This document shows, one piece after another, positions 9,442-17,564 of a stretch of DNA of 64,000 nucleotides (the first letter of the stretch is position 1; every line of letters begins with the position of its first letter). Both the position numbers and the translations under genes were made by a program. Origin of the DNA: Clostridium sp. DSM 17811 (GTDB taxonomy: Bacteria > Bacillota > Clostridia > Clostridiales > Clostridiaceae); the NCBI RefSeq assembly GCF_018861905.1, contig NZ_JAHLDU010000005.1, positions 62,001 through 126,000 on the forward strand, written 5' to 3'. A model generated the notes under the pieces. That model searched no databases and was not told the origin of the DNA. It worked only from the letters and a program-made list of their open reading frames with translations.

Positions 9442-11658
9442 ATGAAAATAAAAAAATCGCTTTTGGGTATTGTTTTGAGTTTATCAATGTTAATAAACGT
9501 TATGGTTCCTGCTTTAACTTTTGCAACTACTTTAGATTATAAAACTTCTGTTATAAAGATGAAACAGCTTGGAATTATAGACAGTACAGTTACTAATGTT
9601 AACAAGAAAATGACGAATGGTGAATTAATAAAGGCGATGGCTATAGCTGATGGGTTAGGGGATAGAGCAGCGAGTCTTCGCGGTAAAACAATATTTCCAG
9701 ATGTAGCTAGTGGTAGTGTCCTTAGTGGGTACGTTAATGCTATTGTTGGAGAGGGACTTTTATATGGTACAAATGATGGTTATTTCCATCCATCAAGTAG
9801 TGCAACTTATCAAGACATTTGTGTTAATATGGTACGTATTTTGGGTTATTCAAAATCGGATTTAACAGGAAGTTTCCCTATTAATTATATAAAAAAAGCA
9901 TCTGATTTAGAGCTAACAGATAAACTTAATTTAAGAACTACTGATACCATTTCTATTAACGCTGCAGCTGTAATGTTTGATAGGTTACTTAGCACGCAGG
10001 TGGAGGGTACTACTAAAGAAAATTTTTCACAGGCGAGTAATTTATATACAGATTGTATTATACAAGATGATTCGGATTCTTATGATAATCTAGCAGATAA
10101 TGAAATACTAACAGATAAAGGGATTATGACTATTTCAGATAGTAATAAGAAAAAGATTAAGGTTGGACCAACATTTAGGATAAAAATAGAGGATGGACAA
10201 ATTACAAAGGTTTATGGTGAACTTAGAGCAACGGTAAGTGTTACTGTGAACACAATACTCGGTAATGTTGTTTATTATGATAAAGATGGCACACAGACGA
10301 GCATGACGCTACCATCTGGTATTAGTTATTATTATCATGGCCAAAAGCAAGATTATGCTAAACTTAATAGTATATTAGTACCTAATATGTCTATAATAAT
10401 TGACAATAGTGATAAGGTTTTAAATAACTACGCTGTTATAACAGACCCTATATACAGTAAACCAGAGCTTGCTAAAGATTTTAATACGAAGTCAGATACA
10501 CTAGGAGATATAACTTTTGATCCTGATACTAAGATTATGAAGAATGGTAAGTTTATAACAAAAGAAGAAATTGGGGATAGGGATGTAGTATACAGCGTCA
10601 CCGATATAAATGGTAACAATAGATATATACTTGTTACTTCAAATTATGTAGAGGGAAATATTACAGAGTTCATTGCGAGTAATGATGCAACAAATGCTAT
10701 TGAAGTAGATAAAAAGAGCTACACTTATAGTAAAAACATGGATATTAGTAATCTTTCTTCTTTTAAAACAGGAGATTTGGTATCTGTAATGCTAGGACAT
10801 GATGGCAAGGTAGTTGGCATAAAAAGCATAGAACAGAAAATTGGTAGTATTGGAGAATATGTGATACTCGGAAATCTTAAGACTTCAGACAAGTTAGCTG
10901 ATAATCAAGTTATTACGGATAAAGGGACTTTAACCGTAAAGGATGGAGTAACTCCTCTAGAAATTGGTGTTAAATATCAATTATATGTTAGTGATATTAT
11001 GATTACTAAAATTGATAGAAAAGAAAATTCCACAGAAAAATATTCTGTAACTAGTGTAGCAAGCCCGTTAATAGCTTACACGGATGATGCGGGCAAAGCT
11101 AAAACTATGACACTTCCAAAAGCTTCTTTATATTATTATCATGGAGTGTCTGTGGATTATGAAGTTGCAGCCAAAGCTGTGAGAGCTTATTCTTCAATTA
11201 TTTTAACAAAGAAAAGCGATAATGTAGGATATGATTATGCTGTTATAGTTGATGCAAATTTCGGCGAACCTCAGGTATATAAAGCTGATAACATTAAACT
11301 TATAAATCAGTTTAAGAATATAAAGTATAATTATATTTATAGAAATGCAAATATACAAGAAACTGATTTGAATGCTTATGATGTAGTTTATTTTGTATCA
11401 GATATATGGAATAAAAATACCTTCGTTTATGTATATGATAAAGTTAAGATTGGGACGATTAAAGCTGTTACGCCAGATATTCTTAATCCGACAGGAGTAA
11501 CTATTGATAGCGTAAACTATATATTTAGTAAGTATTTCAATAAAGCGAGACTTAACAATTATGATGGTAGTATAGACGGCTTTTTAACCGAGGTTAAAGT
11601 AGATGAATTTAAAACATTAGTTTTGGGTATTGATGGTACTATAGTTGATATTTATTAA
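9442..11658 (+). CDS. S-layer-homology (SLH) wall protein with duplicated beta-rich domain
   Basis: 738 residues. The N-terminal signal peptide (about 1-28, ending LTFA) is followed by SLH-type repeats near 35-190, with the cues FPDVASGSVLSGYVNAIVGE and LYGTNDGYFHPSSSATY. SLH repeats bind pyruvylated secondary wall polymer. The remainder holds two related copies of a domain (about 220-345 and 485-620). Both copies contain a DKGxxT start, a YYYHG motif (residues ~297 and ~566), an Asp-Tyr shortly after it, and a hydrophobic strand plus YAVI. It follows the adaptor by about 100 bp and ends at a strong terminator, so it is probably part of the RND operon. Confidence 0.85.
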   Translation: MKIKKSLLGIVLSLSMLINVMVPALTFATTLDYKTSVIKMKQLGIIDSTVTNVNKKMTNGELIKAMAIADGLGDRAASLRGKTIFPDVASGSVLSGYVNAIVGEGLLYGTNDGYFHPSSSATYQDICVNMVRILGYSKSDLTGSFPINYIKKASDLELTDKLNLRTTDTISINAAAVMFDRLLSTQVEGTTKENFSQASNLYTDCIIQDDSDSYDNLADNEILTDKGIMTISDSNKKKIKVGPTFRIKIEDGQITKVYGELRATVSVTVNTILGNVVYYDKDGTQTSMTLPSGISYYYHGQKQDYAKLNSILVPNMSIIIDNSDKVLNNYAVITDPIYSKPELAKDFNTKSDTLGDITFDPDTKIMKNGKFITKEEIGDRDVVYSVTDINGNNRYILVTSNYVEGNITEFIASNDATNAIEVDKKSYTYSKNMDISNLSSFKTGDLVSVMLGHDGKVVGIKSIEQKIGSIGEYVILGNLKTSDKLADNQVITDKGTLTVKDGVTPLEIGVKYQLYVSDIMITKIDRKENSTEKYSVTSVASPLIAYTDDAGKAKTMTLPKASLYYYHGVSVDYEVAAKAVRAYSSIILTKKSDNVGYDYAVIVDANFGEPQVYKADNIKLINQFKNIKYNYIYRNANIQETDLNAYDVVYFVSDIWNKNTFVYVYDKVKIGTIKAVTPDILNPTGVTIDSVNYIFSKYFNKARLNNYDGSIDGFLTEVKVDEFKTLVLGIDGTIVDIY

Positions 11659-11665
11659 AATCTTA

Positions 11666-11702
11666 AGAAGGAAACCTTTTAAAGAAGAGTTTCCTTCTTT
11701 GT
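11666..11702 (+). terminator. Intrinsic terminator of the RND-SLH operon
   Basis: AAGAAGGAAAC pairs with GTTTCCTTCTT across a short loop, followed by T-rich sequence, directly after the SLH gene stop. Confidence 0.85.
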
Positions 11703-11709
11703 CTATATG

Positions 11710-11814
11710 TTAAATTTGACACTTGCTAATAAATACTGCAAGTTCAGTTCTACTGTTAAGTTCAAGTTTCTCAAGTATTTTTGTGACATAATCAAATTCA
11801 GTATAATAAGACAT
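11710..11814 (-). pseudogene. C-terminal remnant of a LuxR-type response regulator
   Basis: The minus strand encodes 34 residues, including YVTKILEKLELNSRTELAVF. This is the recognition helix and tail of the LuxR HTH (family pattern V-K-I-LxKLxVxxRTELAVxA). Nothing upstream supplies the receiver domain or the first HTH helices, so this is a gene remnant. Confidence 0.65.
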
Positions 11815-11858
11815 TATCACAATTCGATCATACGTGGAAACTCTAATAATTTTATGTA

Positions 11859-11914
11859 TTGACAAAAGAACTTTTAGTAATTACAATGGTACTGTAAACG
11901 AAAGTACAGTACCA
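11859..11914 (+). promoter_or_regulatory. SigA-type promoter with TetR operator (right copy)
   Basis: TTGACA 11859-11864, 17-bp spacer, TACAAT 11882-11887. The inverted repeat TGGTACTGTA (11887-11896) and TACAGTACCA (11905-11914) overlaps the -10 end. It differs from the left copy only in the 8-bp centre. This predicts autorepression of tetR. Confidence 0.78.
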
Positions 11915-11942
11915 AAGATATTAAATGGAGGAATGTAAGTAT

Positions 11943-12509
11943 ATGGAGAAAGATATATATCTAAAAACTTTAAAACTTTTTGCAAGCAAAGGATCTCGAT
12001 TCACGACCGAAGATTTGGCAAGAGAACTCGGTACGAGTAAACGTACGATTTATTCTTATTTTTCTAGCAAAGATGAAATTATAGAAAAAACGATAGAATT
12101 CGTTTTTAGTGAAATCATTACGTCAGATACTGAAATACTTGAAAATAATGAACTTACGCTTCAAGAAAAAATCAAACTTTATTTTAATAATATACCTGAT
12201 GCATACAATCTCGGATCTATTATTACACATATGGATGATCTTCAACAATATTATCCCTATTTGTGGGAGAAAGTAAATAATCACCTGAATACTATATGGG
12301 ATGCAGTTATTCAATTGATAGAGCAAGGTATAAAAAATGGGGAGCTTGAAGAAATAGATACCGTTATACTCAAGTTAATGCTAAACGAAACCCTAAAAAA
12401 GCTCTTAGACTATGAATTTCTTGACAAGAGTCAGGTCAGCTTTGATTCTGCACTCAAAGCAATGAACAATATTATTTTATATGGCTTAATTAAAAGAGAG
12501 GATAATTAA
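11943..12509 (+). CDS. TetR/AcrR-family transcriptional regulator
   Basis: 188 residues with a TetR_N HTH near 20-48 (FTTEDLARELGTSKRTIYSYF) and an all-helical C-terminal ligand/dimer domain. I chose ATG 11943; an in-frame ATG at 11925 overlaps GGAGG 11927-11931, which is the likely ribosome site. The promoter carries a perfect inverted repeat matching that of the broken left copy, so this single protein probably controls both sites. It lies just after the RND-SLH operon, whose pump it plausibly regulates (inference). Confidence 0.9.
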   Translation: MEKDIYLKTLKLFASKGSRFTTEDLARELGTSKRTIYSYFSSKDEIIEKTIEFVFSEIITSDTEILENNELTLQEKIKLYFNNIPDAYNLGSIITHMDDLQQYYPYLWEKVNNHLNTIWDAVIQLIEQGIKNGELEEIDTVILKLMLNETLKKLLDYEFLDKSQVSFDSALKAMNNIILYGLIKREDN

Positions 12510-12604
12510 ATTATGCATAAAGACAAAATTATTATAATAAATGGGTTAAACAATTTAGTAATGATGATTTCCAAGAGACTATTACATTGCAAGGAGGAAG
12601 ATTC

Positions 12605-13936
12605 ATGAATATAAAAGAAAAACTTTTAAATGCTACTTTGTATTCTATTAAATTTAAATTAGTAATTGCTGTTGTAATTGTACAATGTTTTAGCTCTTAT
12701 ATTGGTCATGGTGTTAATTTAGCTATGGCACGTGGCAGACACACACTACAAGACATGGGTGTAAATACCTATCTTTTTGATGGTACTATTGGTATGGTCT
12801 TATCTACTAGCATAAGCATAATAATATCAGTTTTTATTATAGTTTATTTTTATGATAGGCTAGTCTTAAAAAGACTAAAAAAAGTATTAGCTTTCACAGA
12901 AAAACTAGGTGATGGAGATTTATCTGAGGAACTTAACTTTAAAGGCAATGATGACATAAGCAGATTGGGAAAATGTTTAGATAAAGCCACATCAAATATT
13001 AAATTACTTGTATCGGATATAATCGATATTTCCAAAACTATTAATACTTCAAGCTATGAATTATTAGCATCTACAAAAGATTCTTATTTAAGTATAAATT
13101 CTATTAATTCAACCTCATCTATACTTTCTAAGGATGCTATTAATTTAATAGATACTACCAAAGAAATAAATTTATCCGCCAATGAGATATTAAAAACAAC
13201 TGATTTACTTTTATCAAAAGTAAAAGCTGGTTTAACTTCATCAATTGAAATGGAAACAAGGGCATCAGAAATGAAACTAAAAGTCTCTCATTCTCTTGAA
13301 AAGGCAAATATAATTTATAGCGAAAAGCAAGGAAAAATTCTTAGAGCTATTGAGGCCGGTAAAATAGTAGAAGAAATTAAAATAATGTCTGATACAATAA
13401 AAAGTATTTCCGCTCAGACAAATCTTCTTGCATTAAACGCAACTATTGAAGCTTCAAGAGCAGGTGAACAAGGTAAAGGATTTGCGGTTGTTGCTGGGGA
13501 GGTAAAAAAACTAGCTGAACAATCCACAGAGGCTACTTCAAATGTAGAAGGCCTAGTTACCCAAGTAAGAGAAGTTTTTAATAACCTTTCAATGGGTTCT
13601 CAAGATATTCTAGAGTACATAGATAATAATGTAAAAGCTGATTATGAATTATTACTACAAACAGGTACTCAATATCAAAATGATGCAAAGCTTATAAATA
13701 AAATATCTACAGAAGTAACTTCTTCTGCTAAATTGATGAATATATCTATTGAAGAAATTAGTAAAGTAATTGATAAAGTTGTTGAAATATCTGAGGAAAA
13801 TTCTAACTCTACAGATGAAATTAATGTTAGTTTATCTGAAATAAATTCAATTATGAATGAAGCAAATCAATCAATGGAAAATCAAGTTAATTTAGCTAAC
13901 AAATTGGGGCAATCTGTAAAGAAATTTACTTTATAA
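12605..13936 (+). CDS. Methyl-accepting chemotaxis protein without large sensor domain
   Basis: 443 residues. Two N-terminal transmembrane helices (about 16-38 and 62-85) are separated by only about 25 residues, so the usual extracellular ligand domain is absent. A HAMP-like segment lies near 85-140. The signalling hairpin tip follows, [20 protein letters not shown] and [15 protein letters not shown], near 272-306. AAGGAGGA at 12591-12598 selects ATG 12605. It should signal to CheA/CheW, sensing something in the membrane or through partner proteins. Confidence 0.92.
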   Translation: MNIKEKLLNATLYSIKFKLVIAVVIVQCFSSYIGHGVNLAMARGRHTLQDMGVNTYLFDGTIGMVLSTSISIIISVFIIVYFYDRLVLKRLKKVLAFTEKLGDGDLSEELNFKGNDDISRLGKCLDKATSNIKLLVSDIIDISKTINTSSYELLASTKDSYLSINSINSTSSILSKDAINLIDTTKEINLSANEILKTTDLLLSKVKAGLTSSIEMETRASEMKLKVSHSLEKANIIYSEKQGKILRAIEAGKIVEEIKIMSDTIKSISAQTNLLALNATIEASRAGEQGKGFAVVAGEVKKLAEQSTEATSNVEGLVTQVREVFNNLSMGSQDILEYIDNNVKADYELLLQTGTQYQNDAKLINKISTEVTSSAKLMNISIEEISKVIDKVVEISEENSNSTDEINVSLSEINSIMNEANQSMENQVNLANKLGQSVKKFTL

Positions 13937-13960
13937 TTTATATGGTTAAAGAGAGGTTAA

Positions 13961-14053
13961 GATCAATATATAGGTGTTAAAACCGATGGACACACTGTTA
14001 TGTTTTATAAGGTTTATGATGTAGAACTTTCGATGGGAAATGAGGTGATGTAA
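13961..14053 (+). pseudogene. Tail of an unidentified gene before the SMR pair
   Basis: An open frame of 30 residues (GVKTDGHTVMFYKVYDVELS in the middle) begins right after an in-frame stop and ends at TAA 14051-14053, touching the SMR start. It looks like a protein C-terminus whose upstream part was deleted; the family is not recognised. Confidence 0.3.
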
Positions 14054-14521
14054 ATGATAAATGTAGTTTCAAAAAATGTAAGCAAACAAAATTCAAAGCT
14101 AGCATGGCTATATCTCGTTGTAGGTGGTTTGTTAGAAATTTGTTTTACTTTTGGATTAAAATATTCATGTGGATTTACGAGAATATTTCCAAGCATTGTT
14201 GTTATAATTACAATGTTATTAAGTTTTTATTTCTTAACAAGTGCAATGAAAGTTATTCCAGTAGGAACAGCATATGCGGTTTATACGGGTATTGGTTCAG
14301 TAGGAACTGTAACCGTTGGTATGATGTTTTTTGGTGATGATGTAAGCATTATGAAAATTTTATTTATTGGATTGCTTGTTGGATCAATTATGGGATTAAA
14401 AAGTGTATCCATAGAAAGCAAGGGTGGAATTAGTAAAGAAACTAAAAATGAGAAAACGGTGATAGGTCAATCCAATAATATAAAAGATGAAAAAGCAACA
14501 ATTAAAAAGGTGGAGAGGTGA
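14054..14521 (+). CDS. Small multidrug resistance (SMR) transporter, subunit 1 (YkkC/SugE-like)
   Basis: 155 residues with four transmembrane helices over about 16-120, then an unusual hydrophilic tail of some 35 residues rich in Lys and Glu. SMR signatures are the membrane Glu in LLEICFTFGLKYSCGFT (near 28) and PVGTAYAVYTGIGSVGTV. The LKYSCGFT and TGIG pattern resembles the guanidinium (Gdx) and paired YkkC/D branch. AGGTGATGTAA precedes ATG 14054. It should form a heterodimer with the next gene. No guanidine riboswitch was found upstream. Confidence 0.88.
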   Translation: MINVVSKNVSKQNSKLAWLYLVVGGLLEICFTFGLKYSCGFTRIFPSIVVIITMLLSFYFLTSAMKVIPVGTAYAVYTGIGSVGTVTVGMMFFGDDVSIMKILFIGLLVGSIMGLKSVSIESKGGISKETKNEKTVIGQSNNIKDEKATIKKVER

Positions 14522-14525
14522 TAAA

Positions 14526-14843
14526 ATGGAATGGATATTTCTAATTACCGCTGGGTTTTGTGAGGTGGGCATGGTAACTTTTATGAACTTAAGTGAAAAT
14601 TTTACCCGTTGGAAACCCATTATTGGGTTAGCAATTTTCGGAGCAGTAAGTTTTTACTTATTATCTCTCGCTATAGTTAGCTTACCGCTAGGTGTAGCGT
14701 ATGCTATATGGACCGGAATCGGTTCTGCAGGAAGTGTAATTGTAGGAATGCTCTTTTTTAAGGAATCACGAGATTTGAAGCGTATTGTTTTTATTTCGTG
14801 CATAATTATCAGTGTTGTTGGGCTAAAGTTTGTTACAAATTAA
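14526..14843 (+). CDS. SMR transporter, subunit 2 (YkkD-like)
   Basis: 105 residues and four transmembrane helices, the standard length. The membrane Glu lies in ITAGFCEVGMVTFMNLS (near 13), and PLGVAYAIWTGIGSAGSV is the SMR motif. It starts 4 bp after subunit 1, with AGAGGTGATAAA as ribosome site. Two adjacent, different SMR genes of opposite predicted topology usually make an obligate heterodimer for small cations. Confidence 0.9.
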   Translation: MEWIFLITAGFCEVGMVTFMNLSENFTRWKPIIGLAIFGAVSFYLLSLAIVSLPLGVAYAIWTGIGSAGSVIVGMLFFKESRDLKRIVFISCIIISVVGLKFVTN

Positions 14844-14931
14844 TATACAATGATATATACTAGTTAAAAATTATTGCTGCTTTGCCATTTCACCGAATGT
14901 ATATATTAATTTTAAAATTTTTTAAAAAACA

Positions 14932-14962
14932 TTGACTTAAAGTTAACTTTAAGTTGTAGAAT
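14932..14962 (+). promoter_or_regulatory. MerR-type promoter, CTTAAAG box (site 1)
   Basis: TTGACT 14932-14937, 19-bp spacer, TAGAAT 14957-14962. The spacer region holds the perfect inverted repeat CTTAAAG-TTAA-CTTTAAG (14936-14953). The over-long spacer is the hallmark of promoters activated by MerR twisting. It leads into the decayed dehydrogenase/acetyltransferase copy. Confidence 0.85.
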
Positions 14963-15025
14963 TATATTGAACTTAATAATCGGTTTTTAACATAAACAAT
15001 ATTTTAAATCAATGGAGAATTAAGA

Positions 15026-15178
15026 ATGAGTTTTAATATGTATGTACCAATAATGTTTATTTTCGGATGTGGAAGGCTTAGCGAATTGCATGAGCAGAAA
15101 CTTTCTGGCAAAAGAGCAAATCCATGTGAAATGACGAATAAGGATGTTGTAGATGTATTAAGAAATTCTTATCGATAA
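15026..15178 (+). pseudogene. Iron alcohol dehydrogenase, in-frame deletion relic
   Basis: A 50-codon frame begins [20 protein letters not shown] and ends [19 protein letters not shown]. These are the N- and C-termini of the full dehydrogenase at 52894-54081, with about 340 central residues removed exactly in frame. All cofactor and iron ligands are gone, so no enzyme activity is possible. A ribosome site (GGAGAA) and the MerR-type promoter remain intact. Confidence 0.88.
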
Positions 15179-15189
15179 GGAGGATACAA

Positions 15190-15768
15190 ATGGACATTAA
15201 TGACTTATTGGCACACTTGAATCTAGGTGAAGCGGTTGAGGGTGGTTCCGGAATTACATCGGGTAATGATAGACGTATCTTAGGGAGCATTAAAGTTGAC
15301 TGCCGACCTGAACGGTCGGTATCATACTCCAGAAGAGGTACGGGAACTGTTTTCTTTGTTGATTGGCAACCGTGTGGATGCAACATTTGCCATGTTCCTC
15401 CTTTTTATACGGATTGTGGGAAAAACATCTGTTTGGGTAAGAATGTCTTTATCAATTCAGGTTGTCGTTTTCAGGATCAGGGCGGCATTGTAATTGGCGA
15501 TGGTGTGCTCATTGGGCACAATGTAATGCTTGCTACACTCAATCATGACATTGATCCGAGAAAACGCAGCACTATGCATCCAGCGCCCATTGTGATTGGT
15601 AAAAATGTCTGGATTGGAGCAAATGCCACTGTTGTTCCCGGCGTGAACATAGGTGATGGTGCTGTCATTGCCGCTGGTGCAGTTGTGACTAAGGATGTAC
15701 CTGCAAATGTTATTGTAGGTGGTGTTCCTGCGAAAATTATCAAGAAAATCGAAACCAGTCAGGAGTAA
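15190..15768 (+). pseudogene. Maltose/galactoside O-acetyltransferase copy with compensating frameshifts
   Basis: 192 codons, same length as the intact copy at 54093. Residues 1-20 and from about 68 onward match it, but residues about 21-67 are unrelated. An inserted C near 15249 shifts the frame, and a lost T near 15391 restores it; the original frame also has a TAG near 15280. The left-handed beta-helix hexapeptide core ([35 protein letters not shown]) survives, with the catalytic His in LNHD. The N-terminal Mac domain is scrambled. Activity is doubtful, though the open frame would be annotated as intact. Confidence 0.8.
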
Positions 15769-15832
15769 TTCTGTTGGTTTCATCTTATTGCAGATTATAT
15801 GGCGATAATAGTATTTTGTTCTTAAAAAACTA

Positions 15833-15886
15833 TTGACAAAACTATAGAGAGAATGTATTATCTTATTAAGGACTGAAACGGGTTTC
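15833..15886 (+). promoter_or_regulatory. lacI-type gene promoter and operator
   Basis: TTGACA 15833-15838, 17-bp spacer, TATTAT 15856-15861. An operator GAAACGGGTTTC at 15875-15886 lies around +8, extended to TGAAACGGGTTTCA. The site fits LacI-family GAAAC-N2-GTTTC palindromes and predicts autorepression. Confidence 0.8.
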
Positions 15887-15922
15887 ATAACTTATTTCAG
15901 AAGATAAGAAGGGAACAAATAA

Positions 15923-16969
15923 ATGAAAAATGATGAAATTATAAAAAAGGATACAACAATTTATGATATAGCAAAAGAAGCTAATGTTTCTCCCGCAACA
16001 GTGTCAAGGGTTTTGACAGGTAGTGCTAAAGTAAAGGAAGATAAAAAAGAAAGAGTGTTAGAAATAATAAAATTACATAACTTTCAACCTAATGCAGTAG
16101 CAAGAAGTTTGTTTAAAAAAAGATCAATGATGATAGGGGTTATTTTACCTGATATAACCAATCCTTTCTTTTCAACAGTATTTTTAGAAGCTGAGAAAGC
16201 TGCTTTAGAATTTGGTTATTCAATGATTTTATGCAATTCTATGGATAGCTCGAAAGTTGAAGCGATACACATAAAATCATTATCAGAAAAGCAAGTTGAT
16301 GGGGTAATTTTTATGGGTCACAGAGTGAATGCAGTAAAAACAAACATAAACTATGTATTAGATTTACAAAGACTTGCGAGTAAAATACCGTTTGTGATTA
16401 TAAATGGGAAGATGACGGGAGTAGATAGTTACAAGATTATTACTGATGAAGAAGATGGCATAATTAAGATAGTTGATTATTTAGTGGGGCTTGGACATAA
16501 GGATATCGCTATTTTAGGAGGCATAACAAATTCAACTTCAACTTCAATAAAGCACATGGCATATGCAAAAGCCTTAAAAAAGTATGGGATAAAAGTGGAC
16601 AAAACTTTTATAGTTAACGACGGGTTTTCTATTGAAAGTGGTATCACAGCAATGGAGAAGCTTCTTAAAGGTAAAAAGGTTCCTACAGCAGTTATTGGTA
16701 TAAATGATTTAGTAGCGATAGGAGCAATTAGGGCTATAAAATCAGCTGGCATCGAGGTACCAAAGAATATTTCAGTGACAGGCTTTGATGGAACATATAT
16801 CTCAGAACTTGTTAGTCCACAACTTACAACGGTGTACCAAAGTTATGAGGATATTGGCAGAGAAGCTGTAAATACCATAATTGATGTAATTAAAAATAAG
16901 GAAACACCTAAAAATAAAATTATTAAAACAAAACTTATAATAAGAAAATCTTGTAGTACAAAACCCTAA
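15923..16969 (+). CDS. LacI-family repressor of the oligosaccharide operon
   Basis: 348 residues. The LacI HTH is at about 11-36 (TIYDIAKEANVSPATVSRVL), followed by the hinge helix (NAVARSLFKK) and a periplasmic-binding-protein-like sensor domain with MIGVILPDITNPFFS and SVTGFDGTYISELVSP. Matching palindromic operators precede its own gene (15875) and the downstream operon (16999). It should release DNA when an oligosaccharide or uronate-type inducer binds; the inducer identity is inference from neighbours. Confidence 0.92.
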   Translation: MKNDEIIKKDTTIYDIAKEANVSPATVSRVLTGSAKVKEDKKERVLEIIKLHNFQPNAVARSLFKKRSMMIGVILPDITNPFFSTVFLEAEKAALEFGYSMILCNSMDSSKVEAIHIKSLSEKQVDGVIFMGHRVNAVKTNINYVLDLQRLASKIPFVIINGKMTGVDSYKIITDEEDGIIKIVDYLVGLGHKDIAILGGITNSTSTSIKHMAYAKALKKYGIKVDKTFIVNDGFSIESGITAMEKLLKGKKVPTAVIGINDLVAIGAIRAIKSAGIEVPKNISVTGFDGTYISELVSPQLTTVYQSYEDIGREAVNTIIDVIKNKETPKNKIIKTKLIIRKSCSTKP

Positions 16970-16980
16970 GAGAATTAGGG
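16964..16980 (+). terminator. Weak hairpin at the repressor gene end
   Basis: CCCTAA and TTAGGG flank a short loop that includes the stop codon, followed by an AT-rich stretch. It is possibly a partial terminator separating the regulator from the operon. Confidence 0.4.
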
Positions 16981-16998
16981 CTTAAAAAATATTTTTAT

Positions 16999-17010
16999 GA
17001 AACCGGTTTC
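16999..17010. promoter_or_regulatory. LacI-type operator before the catabolic operon
   Basis: GAAACCGGTTTC is a perfect 12-bp palindrome, nearly the same as the operator before the repressor gene. It lies about 65 bp upstream of the first operon gene. The promoter elements around it are not clear. Confidence 0.8.
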
Positions 17011-17075
17011 CTAATGTATAGAGGATATTTTTAATAACAAAATATAAACAATTGTAAGGAGGTGTATTATAATTA

Positions 17076-17555
17076 TTGATTTATATTAACTTAAATAAAA
17101 AAAAGAAAATTGTTACTTCGATTAATATAAATACTTTTATTAATATAAACACTTCCACAATAAAAAAATTATTAATTATTTGTTTAATAATGATGCTAAC
17201 AGCTACTTCATATGGGTGTAGTAAAGTCTCAAAATCATCTAGTAGTAATGTTACAACTACTTCACTTAACCAGGAGTTAAAGGAGAAAGCTAAAGTTTAT
17301 AAAAATGAAGAATATCAGAATGGAAAGGTTCCATTGCAAACATATATCAAAATGGAAGGGAAAATTATTCAGACTGACAATAAAAACAAACAAATAGTAA
17401 CTAAAAGTGATCGTTTTATTTTAGATAATAATGGAACGAAATATCAAATGATTTGTGGAGAAAAAATAACGGTTAAAGTAGGAGATAAAGTTAATGTTTA
17501 TGGAACGTATTATGGTTTAGTGCAAGTAGACGAAATTGATGTAATTATGAATTAA
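17076..17555 (+). CDS. Lipoprotein with OB-fold-like domain
   Basis: 159 residues if TTG 17076 is the start (GGAGGTG at 17057-17063). This gives a long, Lys/Asn-rich n-region, a hydrophobic segment and a lipobox ending SYGC near residue 48. The second half (YIKMEGKIIQTDNKNKQIV, then KVGDKVNVYGTYYGLVQVD) resembles the small OB-fold domain of tRNA_anti-like lipoproteins. First gene of the LacI-controlled operon; its link to sugar uptake is unknown. The start is uncertain. Confidence 0.6.
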   Translation: MIYINLNKKKKIVTSININTFININTSTIKKLLIICLIMMLTATSYGCSKVSKSSSSNVTTTSLNQELKEKAKVYKNEEYQNGKVPLQTYIKMEGKIIQTDNKNKQIVTKSDRFILDNNGTKYQMICGEKITVKVGDKVNVYGTYYGLVQVDEIDVIMN

Positions 17556-17564
17556 GGAGTAATT

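Larger units (their letters stand above)
11846..12548 (+). repeat. Direct repeat, right copy (promoter, operator, intact tetR)
   Basis: Partner of 3875-4270. The identity ends about 12 codons into the small ORF after tetR. Confidence 0.85.

Noticed and set aside
13937-14053. Possible guanidine riboswitch before the SMR pair
   Set aside because: None of the conserved guanidine-I, -II or -III core sequences or paired ACGR loops could be found; the segment instead has an open frame ending at the SMR start.
15026-15178. Functional 50-residue peptide gene
   Set aside because: Both ends match the iron alcohol dehydrogenase exactly in order, so it is best explained as a deletion relic even though promoter and ribosome site survive.
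15457-15888. Long minus-strand frames opposite acetyltransferase genes (also 54192-54686)
   Set aside because: They are antisense shadows of the hexapeptide repeats with no ribosome sites.
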